A model generated the notes under the pieces. That model saw only the letters and a list, made by a program, of their open reading frames with translations. It was not told the DNA's origin and did no database searches. From Phytomonospora sp040655735 (GTDB taxonomy: Bacteria; Actinomycetota; Actinomycetes; Mycobacteriales; Micromonosporaceae), in NCBI RefSeq assembly GCF_040655735.1, contig NZ_JBFAKK010000007.1:310001-374000 (forward strand): a stretch of DNA of 64,000 nt. The letters run 5' to 3'. A program made the translations under genes and the position numbers. Shown here in pieces: positions 1-8,380 of this stretch (its first letter is position 1; each line of letters begins with the position of its first letter).

Positions 1-1
1 G

Positions 2-151
2 GGCATCCTGCTCGGCTCGTACCTGCTGTTCAAGGCGATGCTCGCGCGGAACACGCCCCCGACCCTCGTCGGACACGTCAGCCGGGGATGGACGCCGCGA
101 CGGCTCCCGCCGGCACGTCCCGGGGACGGTGGGGATGGTGGGGAGCGTTAG
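2..151 (+). CDS. C-terminal end of an unidentified membrane protein (partial)
   Basis: An open frame enters from the left edge and stops at the TAG at 149-151, giving 49 codons. It begins with a hydrophobic stretch (GILLGSYLLFKAML) that looks like the end of a last membrane helix. A basic, proline- and glycine-rich cytoplasmic-type tail follows. Codon third positions are mostly G or C as in the neighbours. There is too little sequence to name a family. It converges with the TetR gene that ends at 179. Confidence 0.5.
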   Translation, partial: GILLGSYLLFKAMLARNTPPTLVGHVSRGWTPRRLPPARPGDGGDGGER

Positions 152-178
152 GCCTCCCGGCCCGTCACCCCCGACCCC

Positions 179-769
179 TCACTCCCCGACCAGCGCCCGC
201 ACCAGCATCTCCATGCGCCGCTTGCGCTCCTGCGGGCGCAACCGCCCGCCCAGGTCGAGCACGACCTGGCCGTGGATGGCGCTCCACGCCATCTCGGTGA
301 AGGTCTCCGGGTCGCGGTCGCCGGCCATCGGCGAGAAGGTCTCCAGGAGCACCACGAAGGCGTCGACGAGTTCCTGCGGCGAGTTCGGGCCGCCGAACTC
401 CAGGCTGGTCGGCATGGTGAACATCGCCTCGAACAGTGCTGGACTGGTCGCGGCGAAGGACTGGTAGGCCCGCGCGACGGCCAGCGTGTCGCCGAACGGG
501 CCGCAGTCGCCGGTCCGCGCCTCGCGCATGGCGGCGGTCAGTTCGGCGGCGCCTTCGAGGGCGACGGCCGTGACGATGGCCTCCATGTTCGCGAAGTGGC
601 TGTAGAGCACCGGCTGGCTGTACTCGATGCGCTGGGCGAGTTTCCGCGTGGTCACCGCCGCCCAGCCTTCGGCCTCGGCGAGTGCGCGGGCCTCGGCGAG
701 GATGCGCGCCCGGCGTTCGGCGCGCTCGCGTTCCTTGCGTCCCTCGGTCGTCGGATTATTCCTGATCAT
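179..769 (-). CDS. TetR family transcriptional regulator
   Basis: A 196-residue TetR repressor. The N-terminal helix-turn-helix is visible in residues about 15-60 (AEGWAAVTTRKLAQRI, then SQPVLYSHFANMEAI, the usual recognition helix and Y-x-H-F turn). The C-terminal half is the variable ligand-binding domain, with a TetR_C-like ending. I chose the ATG at 769 rather than the one at 814, because the longer form would run through the palindromic operator cluster. The gene is divergent from the DUF4267-GNAT-DinB genes and probably represses them and itself through sites at 780-879. The ligand is unknown. Confidence 0.88.
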   Translation of the reverse strand: MIRNNPTTEGRKERERAERRARILAEARALAEAEGWAAVTTRKLAQRIEYSQPVLYSHFANMEAIVTAVALEGAAELTAAMREARTGDCGPFGDTLAVARAYQSFAATSPALFEAMFTMPTSLEFGGPNSPQELVDAFVVLLETFSPMAGDRDPETFTEMAWSAIHGQVVLDLGGRLRPQERKRRMEMLVRALVGE

Positions 770-779
770 GACAGTGATC

Positions 780-879
780 CTAGCATCGAAAAACTTGCTA
801 GCACCGCTAGACATTCGAGCGACAGGAGTGCTAACGTCGCTATCAGTTCTAGCGCCGCTAGATTTCCTAACGTTGATTC
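780..879. promoter_or_regulatory. Multi-site TetR-type operator in divergent promoter region
   Basis: Two perfect 13-bp palindromes of the form CTAGC-N3-GCTAG lie at 798-810 and 849-861. Partial copies sharing the left half (CTAGC or CTAAC) start at 780, 831 and 867. Starts are spaced 18, 33, 18 and 18 bp. They fill the gap between the divergent TetR and DUF4267 genes, so they are most likely the repressor's own binding sites. The function is inferred from symmetry and position. Confidence 0.75.
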
Positions 880-891
880 GGGAGTCCTGAG

Positions 892-1362
892 ATGTCCAGT
901 TCCACCCTCGCCCAGCCCGCCACCGCCACCGCCCCCGCGACCACCGGACCGCGCCACCGCCGCCTGGCGATCGCCAGTCACATCCTCGTCGGCCTTCTCG
1001 TGCTGTTCGTCTTCTGGTTCGGCTCCTACTACGTGCTCGACCCGCACACCGCCGTCATCGGCTTCGGCCTCCCCGAGTCCACCTGGCCGACCGGCGACAT
1101 GACCGCCTTCATGACCATCAAGGGCGTCCGCGACCTCGGCACCGGCCTGGCCCTTCTCGTGCTGCTCGTGACCCGCCAGACCCGGGCGGTCGGCTGGGCA
1201 CTCATCGCCATGGCCTTCATCCCCTTGGGCGACATGTCGATCATCCTGTCCTACGATGGCTCGATCGCCGCCGCTCTCGGCATCCACGCCGCCACCGCGC
1301 TGACCATGCTGGTCGTCGGCGGGTTCATCGCCTGGAACGAGCGCGCCCGCAAGAACGTCTAG
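892..1362 (+). CDS. DUF4267-type small integral membrane protein
   Basis: A 156-residue protein with about four hydrophobic segments (residues roughly 27-47, 83-100, 103-125 and 130-148). A short basic, proline- and threonine-rich leader precedes them. The segment TIKGVRDLGTGLALL matches the conserved core of DUF4267 membrane proteins, which have no known activity. It is the first gene right of the operator array and is followed after 21 bases by a GNAT gene, so it is probably the main target of the TetR. No catalytic residues are evident. Confidence 0.7.
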   Translation: MSSSTLAQPATATAPATTGPRHRRLAIASHILVGLLVLFVFWFGSYYVLDPHTAVIGFGLPESTWPTGDMTAFMTIKGVRDLGTGLALLVLLVTRQTRAVGWALIAMAFIPLGDMSIILSYDGSIAAALGIHAATALTMLVVGGFIAWNERARKNV

Positions 1363-1383
1363 CCGATCCCCTGGAGACCCCTG

Positions 1384-2178
1384 ATGCCCACGTCCTGGAC
1401 CCCACAGGCCGTCCTGTCCACCGCCGCGGCGTGGGTCTGGACTCCCTACGACGCCGAGACGCGCACCAGCGACCACGCCACCGTGGTGATCTCCAACGGC
1501 CGCGCGACCGTCGACCGCGCCGAAGGACTCCCCGCCGCCGACCTCGTCGCCCACGTGCGCGACCTGGTCGGCGGCGAGACCGCCGTCATCTGGCCCACCC
1601 ACCAGGCCACCGAGCCCGCCGACCTCGCCGACGCGCTGCTGCGGGCCGGCGCCGAGGTCGCCGAGAACCTCGACGTGATCGCCTACGAACTCGCCGTCGG
1701 CCTGCCCGAGCTGGCAGTCCCCGCCGACGTCGAGGTCCGGCGCATCGACACCGCCGCCGACCTGGCCGATGCCTACCCGGTCACCTCGGCGGTCTTCGCC
1801 CAGCCCGAGCCCACCGAGGCCTTCCGCGACGGCGAGGCCGTCGAGCTCGCCAAGCAGGTCGCGGCCGGCGGGGACCGGCGGATCTTCCGCTACCTCGCCT
1901 ACGCCGACGGCGTCGCCATCGGCCACGCCGGCACGACCATCGAGGGCGAGGTCGTCAAGCTGTGGGGCGGCTCGGTCCTGGAGGAATACCGGGGCCGGGG
2001 CGCCTACCGGGCGCTGCTCCAGGCCCGGCTGGCCGAGGCCGTCGAGCGCGGCGGCGGGCTCGCCCTGGTCAAGGCGCGGGCGGGCACGTCCAGCCCGATC
2101 CTGCGCCGCGCCGGTTTCACCGCCTACGGCCGTGAAGTGCACTACCTCCTGCGCCCGTCGGCCGGTCAACCCGCTTGA
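1384..2178 (+). CDS. GNAT family N-acetyltransferase
   Basis: A 264-residue protein. The C-terminal half (about residues 120-255) is a GNAT fold with the acetyl-CoA pyrophosphate-binding motif A, EEYRGRGAYRALL near residue 200. The closing strand ILRRAGFTAYGREVHY is also typical. The N-terminal 110 residues resemble the extra domain found in many actinobacterial GNATs. It probably transfers an acetyl group from acetyl-CoA to a small amine; the substrate cannot be told. It lies in the same presumed operon as the DUF4267 gene. Confidence 0.85.
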   Translation: MPTSWTPQAVLSTAAAWVWTPYDAETRTSDHATVVISNGRATVDRAEGLPAADLVAHVRDLVGGETAVIWPTHQATEPADLADALLRAGAEVAENLDVIAYELAVGLPELAVPADVEVRRIDTAADLADAYPVTSAVFAQPEPTEAFRDGEAVELAKQVAAGGDRRIFRYLAYADGVAIGHAGTTIEGEVVKLWGGSVLEEYRGRGAYRALLQARLAEAVERGGGLALVKARAGTSSPILRRAGFTAYGREVHYLLRPSAGQPA

Positions 2179-2211
2179 CGCATCGCTCGCCGGGGCGCAG
2201 TGTGTGCGGCG

Positions 2212-2715
2212 ATGACCAGAACAGATGTGCCCACCTCGTGGGACGAGAAGACGACCCTGACGACCTTCCTCGACTACGCGCGCTCGACCGTGCTGCACAA
2301 GTGCGCGGGACTGTCCGATGAGGACGCCCGCTCCGCACCCCTGCCCGGCTCGCCGCTGACCAACATCGCCAGCCTCGTCAACCACCTCCGATGGGTCGAG
2401 TACTGGTGGTTCCAGGTCATGTTCCTCGGTGAGGAAGAGGACGCGCCCTGGACCGAGGAGGACCCCGACGGCGAGATGACCGTCGCCCTCACCCTGCCGC
2501 TGGCAGACATCCTCGCCGACTACGAGGCCACCTGCGCCAAGTACCGCGAACTCGTCGCCGGACTCGACCTCGACGCCCTCTCCGAGCGCAAGAACCGCGC
2601 GGGGCAGCGCTTCACCCTCCGCTGGGTCATCACCCACATGGTCGAGGAGACCTCGCGCCACAACGGCCACATCGACCTGCTGCGCGAGATGGCCGACGGC
2701 GTCACCGGCTCCTGA
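2212..2715 (+). CDS. DinB/DUF664 family protein
   Basis: A four-helix DinB-superfamily protein of about 167 residues. Conserved metal-ligand histidines are visible in LVNHLRWVEYWWF and in HMVEETSRHNGHIDLLRE, the DUF664 signature near the C terminus. Members are often metal-dependent thiol transferases, but the role here is unknown. The ATG at 2212 is preferred over a GTG four codons earlier. A paralogue with the same signature lies at 21646-22140. Confidence 0.85.
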   Translation: MTRTDVPTSWDEKTTLTTFLDYARSTVLHKCAGLSDEDARSAPLPGSPLTNIASLVNHLRWVEYWWFQVMFLGEEEDAPWTEEDPDGEMTVALTLPLADILADYEATCAKYRELVAGLDLDALSERKNRAGQRFTLRWVITHMVEETSRHNGHIDLLREMADGVTGS

Positions 2716-2724
2716 GGAGCGACC

Positions 2725-2748
2725 GCCGTCCACCGATCGGTGGACGGC
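2725..2748. terminator. Perfect 24-bp palindrome, terminator-like
   Basis: Two 10-base arms (GCCGTCCACC and its complement) flank GATC, so the whole element is a perfect palindrome. It lies 10 bases after the DinB stop and 57 bases before the ABC ATPase start. There is no U-tract. It could end the upstream operon or serve as an operator for the transporter genes. Confidence 0.5.
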
Positions 2749-2804
2749 GAAGTTCCATCCGGCGGCCGTCAGCCGATACCCCATCCGCATCGGACGCTTG
2801 GGCC

Positions 2805-3653
2805 ATGAGCGAAACAGACCCCGTGGTCCGGGTGCGCGGACTGACCAAGAGCTACGGACGCGGCAAGGTCCTCAGGGGCCTCGACCTCGACGTCCACAAG
2901 GGAGAGACCCTCGCCGTCCTCGGGCCCAACGGCGCGGGCAAGACCACCACCGTGGAGATCCTCGAAGCCCACCGCGGACGCGACGGCGGACAGGTCGAGG
3001 TGCTCGGCACCGACCCCGCGTCCGCCGACCGCGCCTGGCGCGCCAGGATCGGCATCGTCACCCAGCACGCCTCCGACCTCACCGACATGACCGTCGCCGA
3101 GACCGTCGGACACTTCGCCGGCTACTACCCGCACCCGCGCGATCCCGGCGACGTCATCGAGTCCGTCGGCCTCACCGCGCAGCGCAAACAGCGCATCGGG
3201 CGCCTCTCCGGCGGACAGCGGCGACGCGTCGACGTCGCCCTCGGCATCATCGGCCGCCCCGAACTCCTCTTCCTCGACGAACCCACCACCGGCTTCGACC
3301 CCGAGGCCCGCCGCCAGTTCTGGGACCTCGTCCGCGGCCTCGCCGCCGAGGGCACCACCATCCTGCTCACCACCCACTACCTCGACGAGGCCGAGGCGCT
3401 CGCCGACCGCGTCGCCGTGATCGCCGACGGCAAGGTCGCCGCGATCGGCACCACCGCCGAGCTGCGCGCGAGCGCCGGCGACGAGGTGGACGTCGCCTGG
3501 GCCGGCGGTCACGAGCGCACCGAGCGCCCCACGGCCCTCATCTCCCGACTGTCGGATGAACACGGCGGCGAGGTCCCGGGCCTCACCGTGACCCGCCCGT
3601 CTCTCGAAGACGTCTACCTGTCCATGATCGGCGCGAAGGGAACCACGTCATGA
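2805..3653 (+). CDS. ABC transporter ATP-binding protein (DrrA-like)
   Basis: A 282-residue ATPase of an ABC-2 exporter. The Walker A is GPNGAGKTT at residues 40-48, the signature LSGGQ at 134-138, the Walker B LLFLDEP at 154-160, and the switch histidine lies in LLTTHYLDEAEAL. The C-terminal extension is of the daunorubicin-resistance (DrrA) type. It overlaps the permease gene by 4 bases and should power export through it. The coupled two-component system downstream suggests regulated export, for example of a toxic compound. The substrate is not known. Confidence 0.93.
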   Translation: MSETDPVVRVRGLTKSYGRGKVLRGLDLDVHKGETLAVLGPNGAGKTTTVEILEAHRGRDGGQVEVLGTDPASADRAWRARIGIVTQHASDLTDMTVAETVGHFAGYYPHPRDPGDVIESVGLTAQRKQRIGRLSGGQRRRVDVALGIIGRPELLFLDEPTTGFDPEARRQFWDLVRGLAAEGTTILLTTHYLDEAEALADRVAVIADGKVAAIGTTAELRASAGDEVDVAWAGGHERTERPTALISRLSDEHGGEVPGLTVTRPSLEDVYLSMIGAKGTTS

Positions 3654-4450
3654 CGATGCCCGGCACACTGCGGATCGGCCTGTCCCGCGGACGTTTCGAG
3701 ATGGTGGAGTTCTTCCGCGACAAGGGCGCGGTCATCTTCACCTTCTCCTTCCCGGCCCTGCTCATGCTGATGCTGGGCGGCATCTACGACGAACCCTCCG
3801 GCGGCGACGTGAAGCTCAGCCAGGTCTTCGCCGCCAGCATCGCCGCCTCGGCGGTGGTGTCCACCAGTTTCGTCAACCTCGGCGGCCGCATCGCCGCCGA
3901 CCGCGACGACGGTTCCCTCAAACGCCTGCGCGGCACGCCGATGCCGGTCGCGGCCTACTTCATCGGCAAGACCGTGCAGGTACTGCTGATCAGCCTCGCC
4001 GAGCTGGTCCTCATGCTGGGCCTGGCGATGGCCCTCTACGACCTGGCGTTGCCGAACACGGTCGTCCAATGGGGACGGTTGCTCGGCTTCTTCGTTCTCG
4101 GCGTCATCTGCTGGAGCCTGCTCGGGATCGCCGCCAGCAGCCTCTCGCGCTCGGCGAAGACCTCGGCGGTGGCGACGCTGGTGCCCTACACGCTGCTCGG
4201 CTTCGTCTCGGGCGTCTACATCGTGCCGATGGGGCTGCCGCCGGTCATGGAGCAGATCGGGGCCTTGTTCCCGCTGAAGTGGCTGGCGCAGGGGTTCCGT
4301 TCGGCGCTGCTGCCCGACTCGATGGCCGCCTACGAGGCCGCGGGGACATGGGAGAGCGGCCGAGTGGCGCTGGTGCTGGGGCTGTGGGCTGTCGCAGGAT
4401 TGGTGCTGTGCCTGACGACCTTCCGCTGGCGGGACGAGCGAACCCGATGA
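3650..4450 (+). CDS. ABC-2 type transporter permease
   Basis: A 266-residue ABC-2 membrane subunit with about six hydrophobic segments. It has the usual cytoplasmic N terminus followed by a helix (IFTFSFPALLMLMLGG), a loop ending in DRDDGSLKRLRGTPM, and the conserved late segment SRSAKTSAVATLVPYTLLGFVSG. It overlaps the ATPase gene upstream (ATGA) and the histidine kinase gene downstream (ATGA). This implies translational coupling of transporter and sensor. It forms the membrane pore of the exporter. Confidence 0.92.
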   Translation: MTMPGTLRIGLSRGRFEMVEFFRDKGAVIFTFSFPALLMLMLGGIYDEPSGGDVKLSQVFAASIAASAVVSTSFVNLGGRIAADRDDGSLKRLRGTPMPVAAYFIGKTVQVLLISLAELVLMLGLAMALYDLALPNTVVQWGRLLGFFVLGVICWSLLGIAASSLSRSAKTSAVATLVPYTLLGFVSGVYIVPMGLPPVMEQIGALFPLKWLAQGFRSALLPDSMAAYEAAGTWESGRVALVLGLWAVAGLVLCLTTFRWRDERTR

Positions 4451-5580
4451 GGGAGGACCCCGTCCTCAGCCGCCACTTCTGGTGGGACGTGTTCTACGCG
4501 GTCGTGGCCGTCGCGGTGGCGGCCATGATCACCGGCTCGCCCGGCACCGTCGCCGGCAAGCTCTACTCGCTCGGCCTGATCGTCGCGATCGGGCTCTGGT
4601 ATGCGCTCTTCGGGCGGTCGCTGATCCTCGACATCAGCCCCGGACCGGTCCGGCCGGCGCTGTTCGCGCTCGTCTTGACCGGGGCCTATTTCGCGCTGGC
4701 GCTGACCACGTCGGCGGCGAACCTGCTGCTGATGGCGCTGTGCCCGATGGTCTTGTTCCTGGAGCGCTTCGTCTTCGGCGCGGTGGCCGTGGCCGTGCTC
4801 AACGCCGCGACCATCGCCGCCGCGGCCGTCGGCGGGCGCGAGGTGGTCGAGGCGACGCTGCTGTCGGCGGCGATCACCGTGTGGTCGGTGGTGCTGGGCC
4901 GGTGGAGCCGCCGGATCGTCGAGCAGAACATCGAGAGCGCCGAGATCATCGCCGAACTGGAGGCCAGCCGTGAGGAGGTGGCCCGGCTGTCGCGGGAGGC
5001 CGGGGTGCTCGCCGAACGCCAGCGCGTCGCCGCCGACATCCACGACACCCTCGCCCAGGGCTTCGGCAGCATCGTCATGCTGGTCCAGGCCGTGCGCAAG
5101 TCGATCGAGCTGGAGAAGTCCACCGTGGACGAACAGCTTGACCTCATCGAGCGCACCGCCCGCGACAACCTCGCCGAGGCGCGTGCGATCGTCACCGCGA
5201 TGCAGCCGCCCGCGCTGGCCGCGGTCACCGTCGAGGAGGCCGTCCGGCGCCTGGCGGACGAGGCCGAGTTCACCGTCCGCGGGCGATCGCGGGAGCTGCC
5301 GCCGGCCGTCGCGGTGGTGCTGCTGCGCTCCTGTCAGGAGGCGCTGACAAACATCCGCAGGCACGCCGGTGCCGCGACCGTCGAGATCGGACTGTCCTAT
5401 CACGACGAAACCGTCGAGCTGACCGTCCGCGACTACGGCCGCGGCTTCGATCCGGCGCAAGAACCCGGCGGCTTCGGGCTGTCGGGCATGCGGGGTCGCG
5501 CGACCGAGGTCGGCGGCGGCATGACCGTCACCAGCGCGCCCGGACAGGGCACGACCGTACGAGTGGAGGTGCCCGCGTGA
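4447..5580 (+). CDS. Sensor histidine kinase, NarL/DesK type
   Basis: A 377-residue kinase with about five or six N-terminal membrane helices (residues 12-150) and no large extracellular sensor. The HisKA_3 dimerisation region has ERQRVAADIHDTLAQG, with His199 as the phospho-acceptor. The HATPase domain follows, with the N-box QEALTNIRRHA and the G-box GFGLSGMRGRA. The real start is the ATG at 4447, which overlaps the permease stop. The same frame stays open far upstream, but that is only a shadow of the permease gene. It is coupled to the response regulator by TGA/GTG overlap. Confidence 0.93.
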   Translation: MREDPVLSRHFWWDVFYAVVAVAVAAMITGSPGTVAGKLYSLGLIVAIGLWYALFGRSLILDISPGPVRPALFALVLTGAYFALALTTSAANLLLMALCPMVLFLERFVFGAVAVAVLNAATIAAAAVGGREVVEATLLSAAITVWSVVLGRWSRRIVEQNIESAEIIAELEASREEVARLSREAGVLAERQRVAADIHDTLAQGFGSIVMLVQAVRKSIELEKSTVDEQLDLIERTARDNLAEARAIVTAMQPPALAAVTVEEAVRRLADEAEFTVRGRSRELPPAVAVVLLRSCQEALTNIRRHAGAATVEIGLSYHDETVELTVRDYGRGFDPAQEPGGFGLSGMRGRATEVGGGMTVTSAPGQGTTVRVEVPA

Positions 5581-6194
5581 TCCGCGTGCTCATCGTCGAC
5601 GACCATCCCGTCGTCCGCGCCGGCCTGACCGGCATCCTCGCCGGCACCGAGGGCCTGGAAGTGGTGGGAGAGTCCGGATCCGGCGAGGAGGCGATCGCGC
5701 GCGCCGCGACCCTGCGCCCCGACGTGGTGCTCATGGACCTGCGCATGCCCGGCTGCGGCGGCGTCGAGGCGACCCGCCGCGTCGCCGGCCCGAAATGCCG
5801 CGTCGTCGTGCTCACCACCTACGAGACCGACGCCGACATCCTGCGCGCCGTCGAGGCCGGCGCGGTCGGCTACCTCCTCAAGGACAGCCCCGGAACCGAC
5901 CTGGTGGCCGCGATCCGTCTCGCCGCGCGCGGCGAGACCGTCCTCGCGCCGACGGTCGCCGCGCGGCTGGTCGCCTCGGTCCGCAACCCCGCCGGCGACA
6001 CGCTCTCCCCACGCGAGGTCGAGGTGCTCAAACTGGTCGCCGACGGCCTGAGCAACCCCGACATCGGCCGCCGCCTCCACATCAGCGAGGCCACCGTCAA
6101 GACGCACCTGTTGCGCACGTACGGCAAGCTCGGCGTCGACGACCGGACCGCCGCGGTGACGACGGCGATACGCCGGGGAATTCTGAGATTGTAG
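5577..6194 (+). CDS. LuxR/NarL family response regulator
   Basis: A 205-residue regulator. The receiver domain (1-120) has the acidic pair DD at 8-9, phospho-acceptor Asp54 in VLMDLRMPG and the conserved lysine in GYLLKDSPG. The C-terminal LuxR helix-turn-helix is clear (LSPREVEVLKLVADGLSNPDIGRRL then SEATVKTHL). The GTG start overlaps the kinase stop. Together with the upstream genes it makes an exporter plus two-component unit, which the regulator probably controls. Confidence 0.95.
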   Translation: MIRVLIVDDHPVVRAGLTGILAGTEGLEVVGESGSGEEAIARAATLRPDVVLMDLRMPGCGGVEATRRVAGPKCRVVVLTTYETDADILRAVEAGAVGYLLKDSPGTDLVAAIRLAARGETVLAPTVAARLVASVRNPAGDTLSPREVEVLKLVADGLSNPDIGRRLHISEATVKTHLLRTYGKLGVDDRTAAVTTAIRRGILRL

Positions 6195-6272
6195 GGATTT
6201 TGTATCCGGCTTCGTTAGTCAGGACACATCTGTTCCACGCCCAGGAGGTCACCGGAGAGAGAGGCCCCCGCC

Positions 6273-7208
6273 ATGTTCGACAAAGCCCCCAGCTCAGCCA
6301 GCCCCCGGCACCGCGGTACCCGCCGCGTACTGCTGGCCGCAGCGACCCTGTTCAGCGTTGCTTTAAGCGTTCCCTTCGCCCAAGCGGCCGGCGCGGCCGA
6401 ACCCGAGACGACGACCGCCTCCACCGAGGACGTCGGCATCATGGCCGCCCCCAACCACAAACTGCCCTTCCCCTGCGGGCAGGTCTGGTCGGGTCAGACG
6501 CGCACCAACCACAGTCCCGCCAACGCCATTGACTTCAACCGCACCAACGACGAGGGCGACCCGACCGTCGCCAGCGCGCCCGGCACCGTCACCACCGTGC
6601 GCGACCTCGGCGGCACCAGCTACGGCAAGTACGTCATCGTCGACCACGGCGGCGGCTACACGTCCCTCTACGCGCACCTGCAGTCCTTCTCGGTCTCGGT
6701 CGGCACCCGGGTCGAGTACGGAACGCGCATCGGCCTGGTCGGTACGACCGGCGGATCCACCGGACCCCACCTGCACTACGAGCAGCGCAGTGGCGGAAGC
6801 GCCTACAAGGTCGTCTTCGCCGGCTCCGCGGGCTACTACTGGGGTTCGAAGAACTACACCAGCACCAACCAGTGCGGCGGCAACATCTACAGCCCGCAGG
6901 AGCTCTGCGGCAGTGGGTACAACGTCATCGACCAGGCCGGCCTCAGCGCCGGCGGTGTCAGCCAGGGCACGGTCTACCTGCTCTGGAACGGCACCAACAA
7001 CTGCGTGGTGACCTTGAAGCACCGCAGTCTGGGCACCGCGACCGCCACGTCGGCCTACCTCGAACCCGCGGGAGCGAGCAGAGTCACCGACTCCGGAAGC
7101 TACGGCTGGTACGCCGGTCCGGTCCGCAAGGCCGCGCCGGGATGTGTGAAGTGGGGTGGCGCCACCGGCGGCGCCTCGTACAACAGCCCCTCGGAGCACT
7201 GCAGCTAG
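6273..7208 (+). CDS. Secreted M23 peptidase with SapA-like C-terminal domain
   Basis: A 311-residue exported protein. It has a basic N terminus and a hydrophobic core at 19-33, with likely cleavage after AQA or GAA near 37-42. The M23 (LytM) domain covers about 60-190. Zinc ligands are seen as His80 with Asp87 in NHSPANAIDFNR, and the HLH motif in GPHLHYEQ. The last 105 residues (from CGSGYNVID) form a cysteine-containing domain resembling actinomycete spore-associated protein A. It probably cleaves peptidoglycan cross-links outside the cell. A close paralogue follows in tandem. Confidence 0.85.
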   Translation: MFDKAPSSASPRHRGTRRVLLAAATLFSVALSVPFAQAAGAAEPETTTASTEDVGIMAAPNHKLPFPCGQVWSGQTRTNHSPANAIDFNRTNDEGDPTVASAPGTVTTVRDLGGTSYGKYVIVDHGGGYTSLYAHLQSFSVSVGTRVEYGTRIGLVGTTGGSTGPHLHYEQRSGGSAYKVVFAGSAGYYWGSKNYTSTNQCGGNIYSPQELCGSGYNVIDQAGLSAGGVSQGTVYLLWNGTNNCVVTLKHRSLGTATATSAYLEPAGASRVTDSGSYGWYAGPVRKAAPGCVKWGGATGGASYNSPSEHCS

Positions 7209-7218
7209 CGCATGACCC

Positions 7219-7252
7219 GGGCCGGGTCCTTCCTCCACAGTGGACCCGGCCC
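7219..7252. terminator. Hairpin between tandem peptidase genes
   Basis: An 11-bp perfect stem (GGGCCGGGTCC and its complement) with a 12-base loop lies between the two M23 genes. It has no U-run. It fits an actinobacterial hairpin terminator or attenuator separating the two transcripts. The loop carries the palindrome TCCACAGTGGA that recurs elsewhere in the window. Confidence 0.6.
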
Positions 7253-7278
7253 GATCCCCTTCCCCCTCCAGAAAGCTC

Positions 7279-8226
7279 ATGATGTCCGAAGAGAAGAAAG
7301 CCGCCACCGCCCCCAAGCCGCGCCGCCGCGGACGCCGTCTGGCGATCATCGGCGCCGCGCTCGCCGTCACCGCGCTCGCGCTCAGCCCGCTGAGCCCGCT
7401 GTCGCCGGTCGGCGACGCCGACGCCGCCGAAGGCGTGTCGACGATGGCCGCCCCCAACTTCGAGGTCCCGTTCCCCTGTGGACAGACATGGTCGGGCCAG
7501 ACGCGGACGAACCACAGCCCGCAGAACGCGATCGACTTCAACCGCACCAACGACACGGGTGACACGGTCTCGGCGAGCGCGGCGGGAACCGTCTCGGTCG
7601 TCAAGGACAAGGGCAACACCAGCTACGGCAAATACGTCGTGATCAACCACTCCGGTGGTTACCAGACGCTGTACGCGCACTTGAGCAAGTGGTCGGTGAA
7701 GGTCGGCCAGTCCGTCTCGGTGGGCCAGACCATCGGCTATGTCGGCAACACCGGCGGTTCGACCGGCGCGCACCTGCACTACGAGCAGCGCAGCGGCGGC
7801 AGCGCCGCGAAGATCCGCTTCGATGGTGCCGGGGCCTACTACTGGGGCACGAAGTCGTACAAGAGCAGCAACAAGTGCTCCGGCGGCGGCGGTAACCCGT
7901 ATTCCGCGTCGCAGGTGTGCGGCAGTGGCTACAAGGTCATCGACAGCGCCGCCCTCAAGTCCGGCGGAAAGACCTACGGCACGGTCTACCTGACGTACAA
8001 CGCCTCGAACAGCTACAACTGCGTGGTGACGCTGAAGGCGACGAGCCTCGGCTCGAAGACGGCGGTGAAGGCCTACCTGGAACCTGCGGGGAAGTCCCGC
8101 AGCACCGATTCGGGTAGCTACACCTACTACGCCGGGCCGGTGAAGAAGTCGGCGCCCTCGTGCGTGAAGTGGGGCGGCACGGCTGGTCCCGCGAGCTACA
8201 ACAGCCCCTCGGAGCACTGCGGCTAG
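7279..8226 (+). CDS. Secreted M23 peptidase, paralogue of the upstream gene
   Basis: A protein of about 315 residues with the same plan as its neighbour. It has a long basic leader (PKPRRRGRR), a hydrophobic export segment, the M23 domain with NHSPQNAIDFNR and GAHLHYEQ, and a SapA-like tail starting at CGSGYKVID. The two proteins are similar almost end to end except in the signal region, which points to tandem duplication. Start candidates are the adjacent ATGs at 7279 and 7282, with a weak AGAAAG ribosome site just before. A role in cell-wall hydrolysis is inferred from the family. Confidence 0.85.
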   Translation: MMSEEKKAATAPKPRRRGRRLAIIGAALAVTALALSPLSPLSPVGDADAAEGVSTMAAPNFEVPFPCGQTWSGQTRTNHSPQNAIDFNRTNDTGDTVSASAAGTVSVVKDKGNTSYGKYVVINHSGGYQTLYAHLSKWSVKVGQSVSVGQTIGYVGNTGGSTGAHLHYEQRSGGSAAKIRFDGAGAYYWGTKSYKSSNKCSGGGGNPYSASQVCGSGYKVIDSAALKSGGKTYGTVYLTYNASNSYNCVVTLKATSLGSKTAVKAYLEPAGKSRSTDSGSYTYYAGPVKKSAPSCVKWGGTAGPASYNSPSEHCG

Positions 8227-8262
8227 GCGGTAGGACGAGGTTCGATAGGAATCGCGCGCACG

Positions 8263-8306
8263 ACGACGCCGCGACCCCCGCCGGAGGGCGGGCGTCGCGG
8301 CGTCGT
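8263..8306. terminator. Strong bidirectional hairpin between convergent genes
   Basis: A 20-bp stem with one mismatch and a GGAG loop. The outer 13 pairs are perfect (ACGACGCCGCGAC and its complement). It sits between the convergent M23 gene (ends 8226) and FG-GAP gene (ends 8381), so it can end transcription from both sides. Confidence 0.8.
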
Positions 8307-8380
8307 GTGTCGCGCAGGGCGCTCGGGCTGGAGCGGGTCGGCTCTTCGCTGGATCGCAAGGACCCGGTGCGCTCCCAGCC

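Noticed and set aside
766..2790. A 674-codon minus-strand open frame
   Set aside because: It is antisense to the DUF4267, GNAT and DinB genes, all of which have clear homology. Its composition (Gly, Asp, Val, Gln) is that of a shadow frame.
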